Positions 45,400 through 57,396 of a stretch of DNA of 64,000 nt are shown here, piece after piece (position 1 is the first letter of the stretch; every line of letters starts with the position of its first letter). The stretch comes from Verpa conica (Eukaryota; Ascomycota; Pezizomycetes; Pezizales; Morchellaceae): the NCBI GenBank assembly GCA_033030425.1, contig JAUFSD010000004.1, positions 62,001 through 126,000 on the forward strand, read 5' to 3'. The notes beneath the pieces are model-generated. The model did not search any database and had not been told where the DNA came from. It saw only the letters and a program-made list of their open reading frames with translations. A program made the position numbers and the translations under genes.

Positions 45400-45528
45400 C
45401 CCTCCAAGTGCTGGGACTGTCTGTGCCCTTCCATTCCATTCTTCCTCTTCTTTTCTCTCTTACCTTCCCTCCCCTGATCTCACTCATCTCCCCTCTTCTC
45501 TCACCCCTTCGCCTCCTCTGCTCTTACA

Positions 45529-45558
45529 CTCCTCTACTCCTCTACTCCTCTACTCCCT
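45529..45558 (+). repeat. CTACTCCT tandem repeat in a pyrimidine-rich tract
   Basis: About four consecutive CTACTCCT-like units lie inside a long CT-rich stretch (about 45420-45580). It is likely length-variable. Confidence 0.8.
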
Positions 45559-48061
45559 TATTCTCTCTTACTAGTCATCATCGACCAACAAAAGGCTTCT
45601 TATCTTCTAGAAAGGCTCTACCGCTCCCAGTGTTCATTCCTTTCCCCGAACAGCCAAACAGGTGCTCAAGACTCCTCTCCATGGCTCGAGTAACTTCACC
45701 CCCGCCTCCAGCTCGAATGTTAGGTACAAGTATGATCCACTTGGGACTTCAGGTCTTATCCATATGGGTACATGATTGCAACTCAAGAGGACGGCCAAGG
45801 TACCTTATTGTTTTTCTTTGAGAAAGGATCAACCGCGGTAAGTACCCAAAAAAAATCCGCTGACTATCTCTAGGTCCAAGCCCTGGCAGCCCCTTCCTCC
45901 GATAACTGTTTCGGGATATACAGGTAGTCATTAAACAAGAGGAAGACTATCCTGTCCTTCCAGCTCGCCCGAATCCAAACGGTGGCTCTTGCAATTCAAA
46001 GAAAGGTACGGAAAGCAACCCCTAAGACTATAGGTAGCGGTATGCGTAAGTATATCTCTCTCCTCTAAGATTATTAAGAGTGTGATTTCCCCGGAAAGCA
46101 GGCCCCAAGTCTGCCGATGCGACTAAGCTAGGGGTTCCAGCAGGAGGAGCCGAAGATAGCGACCATAGTAATGCTTTCTCAATTTAACGATCGAGATTTT
46201 CTAACTGTACAATGAATTTCTCTTGGGCCTTGACCACAATAGACCCTCCCGGCCTCGGACAATTTGCTTTATTTTCAGTAGATTGATCGAGGTCCTTTAT
46301 TCTAGCGGGATGGTTTGATTTTAGAGTTTTAGTGGTTACTGAAACAAAATACAGCGAGTTTCTTCTATTGCATGCACAACTTATCTGTAGATCTAGATGC
46401 CAGGTTTCATATATAGTTCAGTTTTGTAACTAGGTTTATAGAATGAGATACCTAGTTTCAAACCATCAAATAGCCTGAGACTGATCAAATAAAACATTAC
46501 CTTACAAAAGACGACCACATTATTCGTTTTTAACACTATAAGGTTTTAAGCTTAGATTGACTTATAAGATTGGGCTGTGAGTATGAGCTTAGGGCGCCGT
46601 GTTGGGTTAAATTTTTTTTTGATCTGTGCGTACGCGTCCATAAGCCATATATGATGAGCCCTCGGGGTCAGGGTCGGGTTTTCCGCTTTATGTGTCCGCG
46701 GGTGGGGCCGGTTTCGGTTGCGTTTCTTTCACTATCTACATATAAATACAAGGGTCAACCTGTATTTTTGTACCAAGTATCAACATGCTCAAAATGCTCA
46801 AAGTGAATACAGAGATTTGTAAAGGGTTTTCTGTTTCATACATGTGTGATGAGCTACTTAGGGAAGGAAACTTAGCTGAAGGTTTATTTGACCTACCAAT
46901 AGTCATGATATAAGCTACATATAGTTTAATAGCTTTATTGAGAGTTAATAGAACTATTCTATTCAGCACTTTGAATGTAGGGCTTGTGGACTAATATAAT
47001 GTAGAGCTTCATAAATACGGTTACTCTAGCTAACTTTATGAAAGGCACCAGTTGATTGCAGGAAAACGTAGCTACAAAAGTCGAATCCGCAGATGACAAC
47101 GGCTAGAAGTATACCTATAGTATTCATCATGGGAGGGTCAGTTCCCCGAACTAGTTGGCGAACCGCGCCAAGAAACCACCATAACCTCCGTCCAGGGCGG
47201 ATTTACCCGTTAAAAACCATCTATTAATCTACTTTTAACTAATTAACTTTCATACCTCCAGTGCGGGCCCACCGGTTACCCCCGTATTAATGCGTTTTTT
47301 TGCCCAGGATCATCCCCTAACCCGGCCCGAGCCGGTTCAGTGAGTTTCGGAACCTCCTCAAATCGCCCCTAAGACGGACACTAATCTCCGCTATAATAGT
47401 TCTGATCATGGAAGTAACTAAGAATCCAAAAGGTCCCGCCCGACCCCAGTATAAAAAATATTCCATTCGAGTAATTTTAGTGGGGCCCTTTTTGATGGAT
47501 CCTAGGTGTTGTCATTTCGATTTGATTTCGTAATTGCGTGCCTCCGGAGTTAAAGTCCGGGGTTCTAGGGGCTTCACTTCGACAATGCCCATAGGTCAAG
47601 TTATTGTGTTATTCTCACGCTGATGGAATGACAGGTTTATAGAATATCATTTATTAACTTCTCTACTCTATACCCAGTGTCAAAAAGTTACAATCACAAC
47701 AAATCACTCGGTCACAGTTTGGCACTCGGTCAAATCGTCTACCCCTTGTTACAGTGTCTCTACTGTGTAGCGTCACGTGACTACTATATATGTTATGATA
47801 CCTCCGTGACTTTGGCTTCGATCTCGCAGATGTCCGATAGAGGTTACATAATTGATTGGCGGAAGATCTCTTCCGACGACTTTTACCGTTAAAGACCCTT
47901 CACATCGCATTTTGATAGGGTTGCGGCTTACATGTAGCTTGATCTGCACAACCCACAATGTTACTTGTAGGGCTCTTTAACTGGTTACGCCTTATTTCAG
48001 GCTGGATAGAATTTTATTGCGCTATAATGTATCTACAGCCTCGAACTTTAGTTTAGCACCT

Positions 48062-48798
48062 TACCTCTCTCCTATCTTTTTTTTTTTTTTTTTTTTTTAA
48101 TTCAAGTGATTTTATTATTCTGGGTACAAAATCTGGTATGCAGTTTAAACTATGACCTAAAAAGAACCCTTCCCCTTCCTAAAAATAAAACGCGTCCCCT
48201 AGAATTCCAAACTTATAAAATAAACACAAAAATGCACTGCACGTCTCTGCTCTTCTTTTGATGACTTATTGTCTTGTTGCCGTTATACACGGACTTGGTA
48301 AAACTGCTGGCTCCTTATGCTTCGGAGTGAGTAATGGAGGTGAGGGAGGACATGGTGGAGGGAGATGGCACAGGTGACGGGAGTGCCTTCTTAGGAAAAT
48401 TGATCTTGTTTTGTACAACAAAGGCCCCGACGAGTAACGAGAGGGCTTTGGAGCTCCATATTTCGTCGAGGGAGCTGACGTTAGGCAGAAGGGAGTCTCT
48501 GGAGACAGAGAGACTAGGGCAATGTAAGAGCACGTGCTCTGTGGTTTCGGGTGAGAGAGAGCATCTGGGACAGATGTCGGTTGTGTGAAGATTTATCCAC
48601 GACTTATGGGCGTTTAGATAGCTTTTTTTCACACGCATTTGGTGAAGACGGGAAGATTGATATTTGTGAAGGGACATAAAATATGGCGTTGTAAGGGAAC
48701 AACCGTATTTATAGTAATTGGGTGGGGGATAGAGAATCTCCCAGTTCTTCAGGAGTTGTTGTTTGATAGCCATTGAGTAATTCTACCTCTCTCCTATC
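48062..48798 (-). mobile_element. 5'-truncated LINE (non-LTR retrotransposon) with poly(A) tail and 15-bp TSD
   Basis: The insertion is 48077-48783 and is read on the minus strand. Its 3' end carries 22 A (the T-run at 48077-48098). Perfect 15-bp direct repeats, TACCTCTCTCCTATC, lie at 48062-48076 and 48784-48798. The poly(A) tail, long direct repeats and truncation of the 5' part are diagnostic of target-primed reverse transcription. Only about 700 bp of a multi-kilobase element is present. The perfect duplication and uninterrupted tail imply a recent insertion. Confidence 0.9.
48315..48773 (-). pseudogene. C-terminal end of a LINE ORF2 (post-RNase H zinc-knuckle tail)
   Basis: This open frame of 152 codons within the truncated LINE encodes the end of a Tad-like ORF2. 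CPRCSLSPETTEHVLLHCP (about residues 90-108) is the CCHC-type motif found near the C-terminus of such proteins. The endonuclease, reverse transcriptase and RNase H domains are absent. The ATG at 48773 is incidental: the truncation point is only 10 bases upstream. Confidence 0.8.
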
Positions 48799-50383
48799 AC
48801 CTGCAGTGTCTCTATCTAAGACATATAACAGGTTCTAGTCCCTGTTTTCATCGCAATACCCACACTGCCAAGCCTTTTCTATTTTTATTTTCCTCCGTAG
48901 AAGATTTAATAACCCTCCTAATGAAAACCACTACTTGGGTGGACAACCCTCACTGGGCGTTTCCGGGATATCGTTAACCCGAAAGTACTATCAAAAGGCC
49001 CCTTCCCCATCATATCAATTCTTTCCCATTACAAATATTAATTTCTGCTTCGACTTTTTATTGCTGATAAATAATTTGAATGTAGCTAACTCGGATAAGA
49101 AGTAGCTTACTTGGATAGTTGGTGGGGTCACTAGTAGGGCTTCTATAAGTTTTTTATGTGCTGACGGATTGTAGCTACTTTCATTCGTTGTATGTCGCTT
49201 TGTCTCTTTCTTCCATGTCTCCTCTACGAATAGTGAAACAATCAATATCTTAACTTAGGCAGTAGATTGGTAATCTATCATGGCTCCAATATATATATAT
49301 AAAGGGTGGTATTATATGAGTGCCAGGGAATGCTCTCTGTCGCGGTAATGTACCCCGCATCACTGCAACTTCCACTAGCGTCGTCCCTTAGCGTCACTCC
49401 TCTACTATATAGCTAGCATCGCTCTACAATATTGTAAAAGAGGTTGGAGAAGAAGTACTCATACAGTGAGGGAGGGAGGAGAGTTATAGGACACCTATTT
49501 ACAAACTAAAATAGAAACTTTCTACGGTGTCACGCTCGGTATTAGAGCCATGGGACTTCTCATATTATTTCTCAAGGGTAAACATGCTCCCAAGTTTTTA
49601 GATTTTCTTAAATTGTGGGGGTAATGAGTACCGAGGGACTCCACACAGTCAACAACCCCCGAATCCCCAGCAAAACAGCCAAATAGAAAATAATATAGAT
49701 GACAGATTAGAAGTATACCAACCTTCTACTAAGATTATAGAACTCTAAGTATTAGGTGGTATGATAAGTTCCTAAATTGCAATACCCGAATCTTGGTAAA
49801 AGCAAGGGTCCCCCCCCAATCCTTTCATTCCCCTGTACCAATACATCAGTGATTTATCTGAGTTAATTTCATGCGAAGATATATATAGATATGATTTCAT
49901 GTTCTCTATAAATTCACTAAATTTTACAATGGCTACTGCCTAATGAATAACCTCTGTCATTCTTATGTACGGTTAAGTACGTCAAAAACGAGAGGTTTAA
50001 TCTAAGGCATAGTCAAAAATACAATAACGAGTATATTGACAGAATCTATGTTGATCACTCCTAAATAACGAATAAGCGTTGACCCTATGGCAAATTTGCC
50101 AAGACTGGTGCCAAGACAAGCTACGCGTTTCACTCCCAATATAATTGGTAGGTATAAGAGACCGTGCGCACCATACCAGAAATGCCAGCGGGGCCGGCGC
50201 AGGTGTGGGAAACCCCTCCCTCGACACCCCCCGTTAGCATCAAATCTGCTGATCACCCTTCGTGAGTTATAGTAGCCTTCATCTACAAAGTAAGTAAACA
50301 ACTGTTATATTTTTCATCTCTACCACCGAACTGACTTAAAGCTACTCCAAAAGAGCGTTACACCTCCTGTCCCACTGCCAAAT
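48799..50383. other. Upstream region of the large NACHT gene; no gene seen
   Basis: Open frames at 49015-49245 and 49997-50301 (minus) are hydrophobic or low-complexity and lack family motifs. A short AT dinucleotide run lies near 49290-49301. Confidence 0.45.
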
Positions 50384-53300
50384 ATGTCTGAGACACAAGT
50401 TACTGCTAAACCGAGATCATTGACCTTGCGGATATCCGAAATCCCTACAGATATTGATATTGATCAACTTATCGATATCTTAGAGGACTTTAGCCCCCAG
50501 GCCTTTAGCCCCCAGGACAGCCTAGAAAGGGGTAGCAAGAAACGAAGGTTGGAGAAAAACATCATTCTGTCATCCTATGCACCAGCTGCAACATCTGCCG
50601 ATAAGGGGAAGAATTTTGTTGCCACCATCACCTTTCGAGAGGTTCCGCCGGCGCTTCATGGAAACATAGTACTCAAGAGACTCGAGCGGCAGTTTACCGT
50701 ATTTATTGACTCCGACTTTTTTGGTCTAACACCGTTGAGCAACCCGCAAGAGATCACAGTGGAGTATGGAAAACGCCTGCTTATGTAAAGGAAACCAAAA
50801 CTAATAACAAACCAAATGCAGTATAATTGCGGTAACTGGGCTTGCCGGGCATGCTTTCGGGTCATGGAAGTCACGTAGCGCACCTACAATGTGGTTGCGG
50901 GACTTTCTTCTAAAATATGTACCGGAAGCCCGGATATTAACGTACGGATACGATTCAAGCTTGATCAGAAGCGAATCAAGCTCGTCTATTTATCATTTTG
51001 CAGGAAGATTTCTCGAAACATTGAAGACAGTCAGGGCGCGAGAAGATGTACGCTTGGCCCCTACGTCCAAACATTGTATAACCTAACTAGAGCCTATATA
51101 AATTTAGGAGAGACAGCGGCCTATAGTATTCATTGGTCATAGCTTAGGTGGCCTTATCATAAAACAAGTAAGTATTGGGTAAAAAATACTCTTCTTTACA
51201 ATACCCACTTACCCACAGCGCAAGCAGATATAGAGCTAACCAATCTTAATAGGCTTTAGTGCGAGCTGCGCAAGGTAGTGAGAAAGACAAACAAGTCTTT
51301 AAGTCGTGCTATGCGCTTTTGTTCTTTGGTGTTCCAAATAGGGGCCTTCATATTGATACATTAAAGTCTATGGTGAAGTTCCAGCCAAATTCAAAATTAG
51401 TTGAGGACCTGGATCCGGCATCTGCCTCACTACGCCTGCTCCACGAAACATTCTCAGACCACTTTAAGTTCGATGACTCACCTATCGTTTCGGTCTTTGA
51501 GACGAAATGGACTAAAACAGTTGTGGTACCACATTCCAGTCTACGTTCTTTCCGACTACTAGCAACTAATTTATCAATAGGAGTGTGAAGCGGGTGTTTG
51601 GAAAAGAACCGGTGAAACAGTTTTGATGGTACCCCAAGACTCAGCAACGTATTCCGGGCCGAATGAAAAGGGATATGATCAAATCTCAATAGATGCCAAT
51701 CATTCAGATATCGTAAAATTTAACAATCCCACACACCCTGACTACCTCACTATTCGACAAAGAATTATGGATTTTGTAGAGGAAGCGCCTACAATAATAA
51801 AAAGACGTTTTACACCTTCTACGCAAAGTATGTAGCCCAAATATTTGTAAATTTATTTTTACGCTTGCTAAATTTAAAAGGCTCTTCCCAGCAAAATCCC
51901 ACAGAAATGACTATGCAAAGCATACCACGACACTCGGTGCCTCCTCTCCCTACGCATATAATGCCCAAAACGAGAAATGTATTGGGTTATTCCCTAAATC
52001 TCCGTCCCTTACCCACGTAAAATATGATAGCTCCAGGCTCTGCTTCCTAATCTCGTTTTGTTATAAATACCTTGCTGACTTCGTTGAGTATTAGGCAAAT
52101 CAACCTTCGGGTACACCAGTATCGCCAAAAACCTTGAATAAAAACACTTCGCTATGGATACAAGCATACAGAACATTATCCGAGGACGACAAAAGAACTC
52201 TTTCTTTTAACAATATTGATAAAACGGAACCGTGGGAAGGGCTTTTAAAGGAAATAAACCTGAGGAGGGATATGTGCCAGCAGAATCGATGGAAATTTAA
52301 CTTCAGAGGAAAGGAGATAATTATTCGTGATATAGCGGATAAGACACTTGTATGGGTCGATAAATTTATAAATGTTGGAGATATTGTCGCTCAGTACAAT
52401 CCAGACCATGCCGCACTGCCATGGGCTGGTGTACGACTCTTGCTACAGGTTTTACCCCCTAATATATATATCATCTCCAGAATACTTTAGGATATTGAAC
52501 GTCTCTAACAAAGTAGTAGCTTTGCCCTGGAGATAAGGAGTCTATGGGTGCGATCCTAATCGGAGTTGAAATGATTACAAGAATACTAGCACGAAGTTCT
52601 ATTCAGGAAGAGTTGTATCTCATACAGAAGCGGGCAGTCTCTGCCACCATTCGTGCAGGATTGAAGAAGGGTATAATAGAAGTCTATTCTGCTGTCCTAG
52701 AGCTTCTTGCTTGCGCGAAGCGATTTTTGGAACAGCATAACTCTGGTAGGCTATCTACATGCCTTGTACCGTGCTATAGTACATGGACCCCCTAGCTATT
52801 CCATTAGCTAATGCTTTGCTGTAGCTTGCATGCTACGTACACTTCTTGACTTAGGAGGGGCGAAATGTCTTTTTGACGTCATCAAAGAGAGGGAGCTGTT
52901 TCTAGCCCAGGAGCTGATAATAGCTGGAAGAGAAAGTAAGTAGCGAGTGAAACCTAGGCTGGACATTTGGACCATCGGTTTACTAATAATACCCACTTGT
53001 CTAGCCAAAGGACAGAACCAGGTAATGACCAAAGGTCAGAACCTCTCACCCTGAGCTTGGGCAAGAATATTTTTAATTAACGGACCGATAGACCAACAGG
53101 AGAAACTACAGGCTTTCTGGCAAGAAATCGAGAAACCAATCACAAGGACCGCTTTGAACATCGCACTGATATCTAAACAACTTGAAGGTTATATTCAGCA
53201 AACTACTCCTTCTACACTCCTTCTGAAACCCTGAATTGACTCATGGCCCTAACTTATTTCTACTATCAGGTGATAAAAGGAGGAAAATACTCGAATGGCT

Positions 53301-56300
53301 CTCAAAAATCGAGTACATTAAACACCACCGGAAGGCTCAGGAAGACCTCCTGGAAGATACTGGCCAGTGGCTACTTAACAAAAAACAATTTCGTGAATGG
53401 CGAATGTCTAGCGCTTCAGAGATTCTTTGGTTGCACGGAATTCGTAAGCTACCCTGTGTTTTCATGCTGAAAAAAAACTTAAGTGTTAAAAGAATTCAAA
53501 TTCTAACCTATCATATAGCTGGTGCAGGGAAGACTAAGCTTACGTGAGAGATCCTGGCTTGTTCATCTCGTTATCTATGGTTCAGAGCTTAACGATAAAT
53601 AGATGTATGGTTATAGACTTCCTAAAGGGTCCCGAGCCTGTGGTATACTTCTATTGCAACAGGAACGACCCTCAGCGCCAGGACCCAGAAATGATCATGC
53701 AGGCCATCGTGAAACAGCTGTCTGTTGCATTAGCTGCGTCAGCTAGCTTACCAGCGCTAGTAGTAGACGAATATGATAAGAGAGAGAAAGAAGGGTTCGC
53801 AGCTGGTCCTTTGGGGTTCCAGGAAAGCAAAAACCTGATCGTTTCGCTTCTGGATATATACCCTCAAACGACAATCATAATTGATGCTCTAGACGAGAGT
53901 GACCCAAAGGAACGCTGGCGACTGCTGGCGGCTTTCAAATCTATCATAGAATCCTCGACTAGCCTGGTCAAAATATTTGTTTCTAGTAGAAATGATATTG
54001 ATATTACGCTGAAACTCGAACAAGTACCTAATCTCTATATCAATGCTCAAGACAATACTGGAGATATTGAACGTTTTGTCGTTCGAGGAGTCAAACGTTC
54101 TATCGATAATCATCACCTCCTCAATGGTATAGCTCCCGAAGAACTAAAGGAGCATATTATATCGAGTATTGTAGCAAAGGCCAACGGAATGTAAGTACCA
54201 TAAAGATACACCTATAATATCCTCTAATAATTTCTGCTTCACAGGTTCCAATGGGCAAATCTCCAGATCACGCATCTCCATAAATTTGAGTTCCTAGACG
54301 AGATCGAAGAGAACCTGGGAAGGTTACCCGAGACGCTGGAAAAGGCATATGCCCAAATATGGAGCGACATCCTTCGGGAGACACCTGAACAGCAGAGGGT
54401 CACAAAGAGAGCCTTAATGTGGGTCATGTGCTCACAAGAACCACTTAATCGAGAGAAGTGGGCCGAAGTTTCCTATTGGCCCAAAGAAGCACCTCAAGGT
54501 GGTGTTGATATCCTCTTTAAGCTCTGCCGAAACCTTGTCACATGGGATAAACAGCTTAATCGTGTAATATTTGCGCATCTATCGATACAGGAATATTTCG
54601 AAAATTCCAACTCTGCGGACGATGACCCCAGGAGGAGAGCTTTCAACTCTGTGGATGCCAACTCTATGGCCGCCGAATCTTGCATTCAATTATTCGGCGA
54701 TCGTACGCAGATACTACAGATAGTAGACCCGACCAAACTATCATATTTCGCCAAATATTCAGTCGTGAATTGGGCAAACCATGCCGAGCTTTCCTATAAT
54801 CGCGAGCAACGCATGGCTGATTGCACGCGTAACCTGCTGCTACGATTTTTGGGGACACTAGCCAAACCCAGCGAAGCATACTCCCGGTGGAAGCAAGCTG
54901 CCGCTGAACTACTGCGAAGTCAGCGTTGGGGGTATATGAGATTAGGGCATGCGGTTAAATATCTAGACTCGACACCACACAACCCATGGTTCGCAATATT
55001 CTATTTTGGTTTCGAAGAAATCAAAGGGCAGTTGAAGTTCGATAGTATTGATGTCAATAGCAGAAACAATCTGGGAGCGACATTCTTACTCGTTGCAATC
55101 ATGCAAGGTAACGAATGGGCTACGGACTTTCTACTAGAGAAAGGGGCAGATGTGAATGCAGGTCATAGCTCAGGCTATGAGAGTGCAGTAATTTCAGCGG
55201 CGCGTATGGGACATAGCTCAGCGTTTGAAAATCCACTGATGGCAGCGATCCGTATGGACCAAAGAAAGACTGTATTTAAGCTCGTCGATGCTGGAGCTAG
55301 CATTTCTGTCAAGCGTCGCCGTTACAACGACGTTTTAGAGGACGTTTTAGAGGCAGCAGTATATCGGAAGTCAATGGGTATAGTCAAGGCAATGTCTGAG
55401 GATACCAACCTTCAGATGACCGATGCGATTGTGGTAGCGGCGGTGGAAGTGGCGGTGGGAGACAGTCGGAAGGGCTACAGGGTTATGCAGTTGCTACTAG
55501 CCAGAAGTCCTACCATTAAGATCACCCGGGCAGTCGTGACGGCACTAAAGAGGCTATATGGCAATTATAGGGGACATATGGTGTCTTTGCTAGCTGAAAA
55601 CTCCAATACCGAGATAGCCAAGGCAGCTGTAATAAAGATTGTGGAAGAATATATGGATAGTACTTTGAGGCCTCTGCTAGCCAAAGTTCGCACCACTGAG
55701 AACGCTGGGGCAGTTCTTATAGCGACATTGAAGAGAGAATCATGGACCGACAACTACGAAACTATCAAGCTTCTGTTGGCTAAATACCCCAATATCGAGA
55801 TCACCGAAGCGGTTGTAGCAGCGGCTGTGGGGGGTTGGGAGGGCAGCATAAAGATCATGGAGTTGCTGCTGGATAAAAATCCCAATATTGAGATCACCGA
55901 AGCGGTTGTAGTAGCGGCTGCGGGGAATGAGGGTAGTGGTATGGAGGTCATGGAGTTGCTGCTGGCTAAAAATCCAAATATCGAGATCACCGAAGCGGCT
56001 GTAGTAGCGGCTGCGGGGAATCGGAAGAGCGGCATGGAGATCATGGAGTTGCTGCTGGATAAAAATCCCAATATCGAGATCACCGAAGCGGTTGTAGTAG
56101 CGGCTGCGGAGAATCCGATGAGCGGCATCATGGAGTTGCTGCTGGCTAAAAACCCCAATATCGAGATCACCGAAGCGGTTGTAGTAGCGGCTGCGAGGAA
56201 TTGGGAGAGCGGCATCATGGAGTTGCTGCTGGCTAAAAACCCCAATATTGAGATCACCGAAGCGGTTGTAGTAGCGGCTGCGAGGAATGGTTGGGGCGGC

Positions 56301-56951
56301 ATAAAGATCATGAAGTTTCTGCTGGCTCTAAATCCCAATATTGAGATCACCGAAGCGGCTGTAGCAGCGGCTGCGGGGCGTGAGAGAGGCATGGAGATCA
56401 TGGAGTTGCTGCTGGCATCAAATCCCAATATTGAGATCACCGAAGCGGCTGTAGCAGCGGCTGCGGGGAATAAGAGCGGCATGGAGATCATGGCGTTTTT
56501 GCTGACTGAAAATCCCAAAACTGAGATCACCGAGATGGTTTTGACAGCAGCGGCAAGAAATCCGGGTGGTATAGAGGCACTGGAGCTTCTGCTAGCCAGG
56601 GACCCCAGCACCGAGATCACTGAGACGGTTTGGATAGCGGCAGCGGGGAATCAAGAGAATGGCAACGATGCCATAAAGTTACTACTAGCCAACAGTCCCA
56701 ACATCATGATCACCGAGGCAATCTTGATGGCAGCGGCGGAGAACCAAGAGAGTGGCAAGCAAATCATGCAGCTGCTGCTAGAGATAAACCCCACCCTCGA
56801 TATCACTCAGGCGGTTATGATGGCGGCAGAGAACAGTAAGAACAAGGGCGTCATGGAGTTGCTACTATCCAGAAGCTCCACCACAAATACCCCCGGGGCA
56901 CCTTCTCGATCAGATATATCTTTGGCAAATGACGAGGCTAGAGTAGCATAG
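50384..56951 (+). CDS. STAND/NLR protein: N-terminal domain, lipase-like hydrolase, NACHT_N, NACHT, repeat array
   Basis: Exons by eye: 50384-50763, 50822-51047, 51117-51167, 51253-51519, 51581-about 51827, about 52095-52448, 52520-52745, 52825-52935, 53092-53187, 53270-53443, 53519-53543, 53603-54190, 54245-56951. The fifth-to-sixth exon junction is not in phase as placed and is unresolved. Domains in order: a small N-terminal domain (FFGLTPL at its end); a SesB-like hydrolase (VTGLAGHAFGSW, nucleophile elbow GHSLGG, LLFFGVPNRGL); NACHT_N (LWIQAYRTL, PWAGVRLLLQ, GVEMITRI); NACHT with Walker A GIPGAGKTKLT (split by an intron after GI) and Walker B IIIDALDE; the winged-helix region ending HLSIQEYF; a few ankyrin-like units; then the repeat array. 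All key motifs are intact. In fungi such proteins control non-self recognition and cell death; a specific role here is inferred. Its sister gene at 3.3-6.5 kb is decayed and shares the first intron position. Confidence 0.8.
55430..56870 (+). repeat. Coding tandem array of about 16 repeats of 29-33 codons
   Basis: Units follow NIEITEAVVVAAAGN-x-SG-EIMELLLAKNP. The central eight (about 55780-56510) are nearly identical in DNA: blocks such as GAGATCACCGAAGCGGTTGT recur in almost every unit. Differences cluster in the short linker between the two helices (GNEGSGMEV, GNRKSGMEI, ENPMSG and so on), where unit length also varies by one or two codons. The flanking units are more diverged. Recent unit amplification or gene conversion in the middle of a sensor array is a known signature of polymorphic fungal STAND genes. 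Confidence 0.85.
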
Positions 56952-57257
56952 TAATTGTAAGTTCATGAATCGGGAAATGAGTATCTTTGACTAAGCTAAC
57001 TAGTGCTAGCTCTCGGAATGGAAATCGATACAAGGCAAGGAGGGTAGTTAATGGTGATTCTGGAAGGTGGAGTTCATATGGTATAACTGTGGAGGCGACT
57101 GCAATATTTCCTTATCATCTTAGATAGACCGGGACTGATTTTACTATGCAGCAATACATGTATGGAGGAAGATGGTGTAGAAGGAACGGAATATAAGGAT
57201 AAGAGTAGTGGGTATGTATCTATATTAAGCTCCTAAATGCAAAAACGAGGTGAATAC

Positions 57258-57396
57258 CTGTGAAAGTATGGGTATGAGCAATAGAATAATAGTTCGATGA
57301 TGCGCCTAGAGGAGGGGGGGGGTAAGTCCGACCTGTTATATACCCTACATGCCTATGACTTCTTATGGATCGACTGCTGTCGGCCATACTCCAACA
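57258..57396. repeat. Dispersed repeat, copy B (about 139 bp)
   Basis: Same orientation as copy A at 25735-25858. The core GTCGGCCATACTCCAACA is identical. Copy B has a run of nine G where copy A has six, and a small insertion (ACTTCTTAT) before GATCGACTGCTG. Differences are mostly transitions. Confidence 0.75.

Larger units (their letters stand above)
44404..48061. other. Gene-poor interval
   Basis: I see no supported gene. An open frame at 45408-45821 is a pyrimidine-rich low-complexity tract read as Leu/Ser. Frames at 46570-46969 and 47677-47958 lack motifs. A small hairpin (ATATTGATGAGTT...AACTCATCCGATAT) lies at about 44897-44943. AT-rich decayed repeat DNA is the likeliest content. Confidence 0.45.

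Noticed and set aside
45408..45821. 137-codon open frame read as Leu/Ser/Pro-rich protein
   Set aside because: It is a translation of a pyrimidine-rich low-complexity tract with tandem CTACTCCT repeats; no motif or splice support.
49237..49285. Possible tRNA near GGCAGTAGATTGGTAATCTATC
   Set aside because: Only a short stem-like segment; no acceptor stem, T-arm or B box could be placed.
50785..50821. 37-nt intron with donor at 50785 in the NACHT gene
   Set aside because: Too short for a typical fungal intron. The donor at 50764 gives a 58-nt intron, restores the conserved VDIIAVTGL junction and matches the intron position of the sister gene.
55754..56620. 288-codon minus-strand frame with regular repeats
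   Set aside because: Antisense shadow of the near-identical coding repeat array of the NACHT gene.
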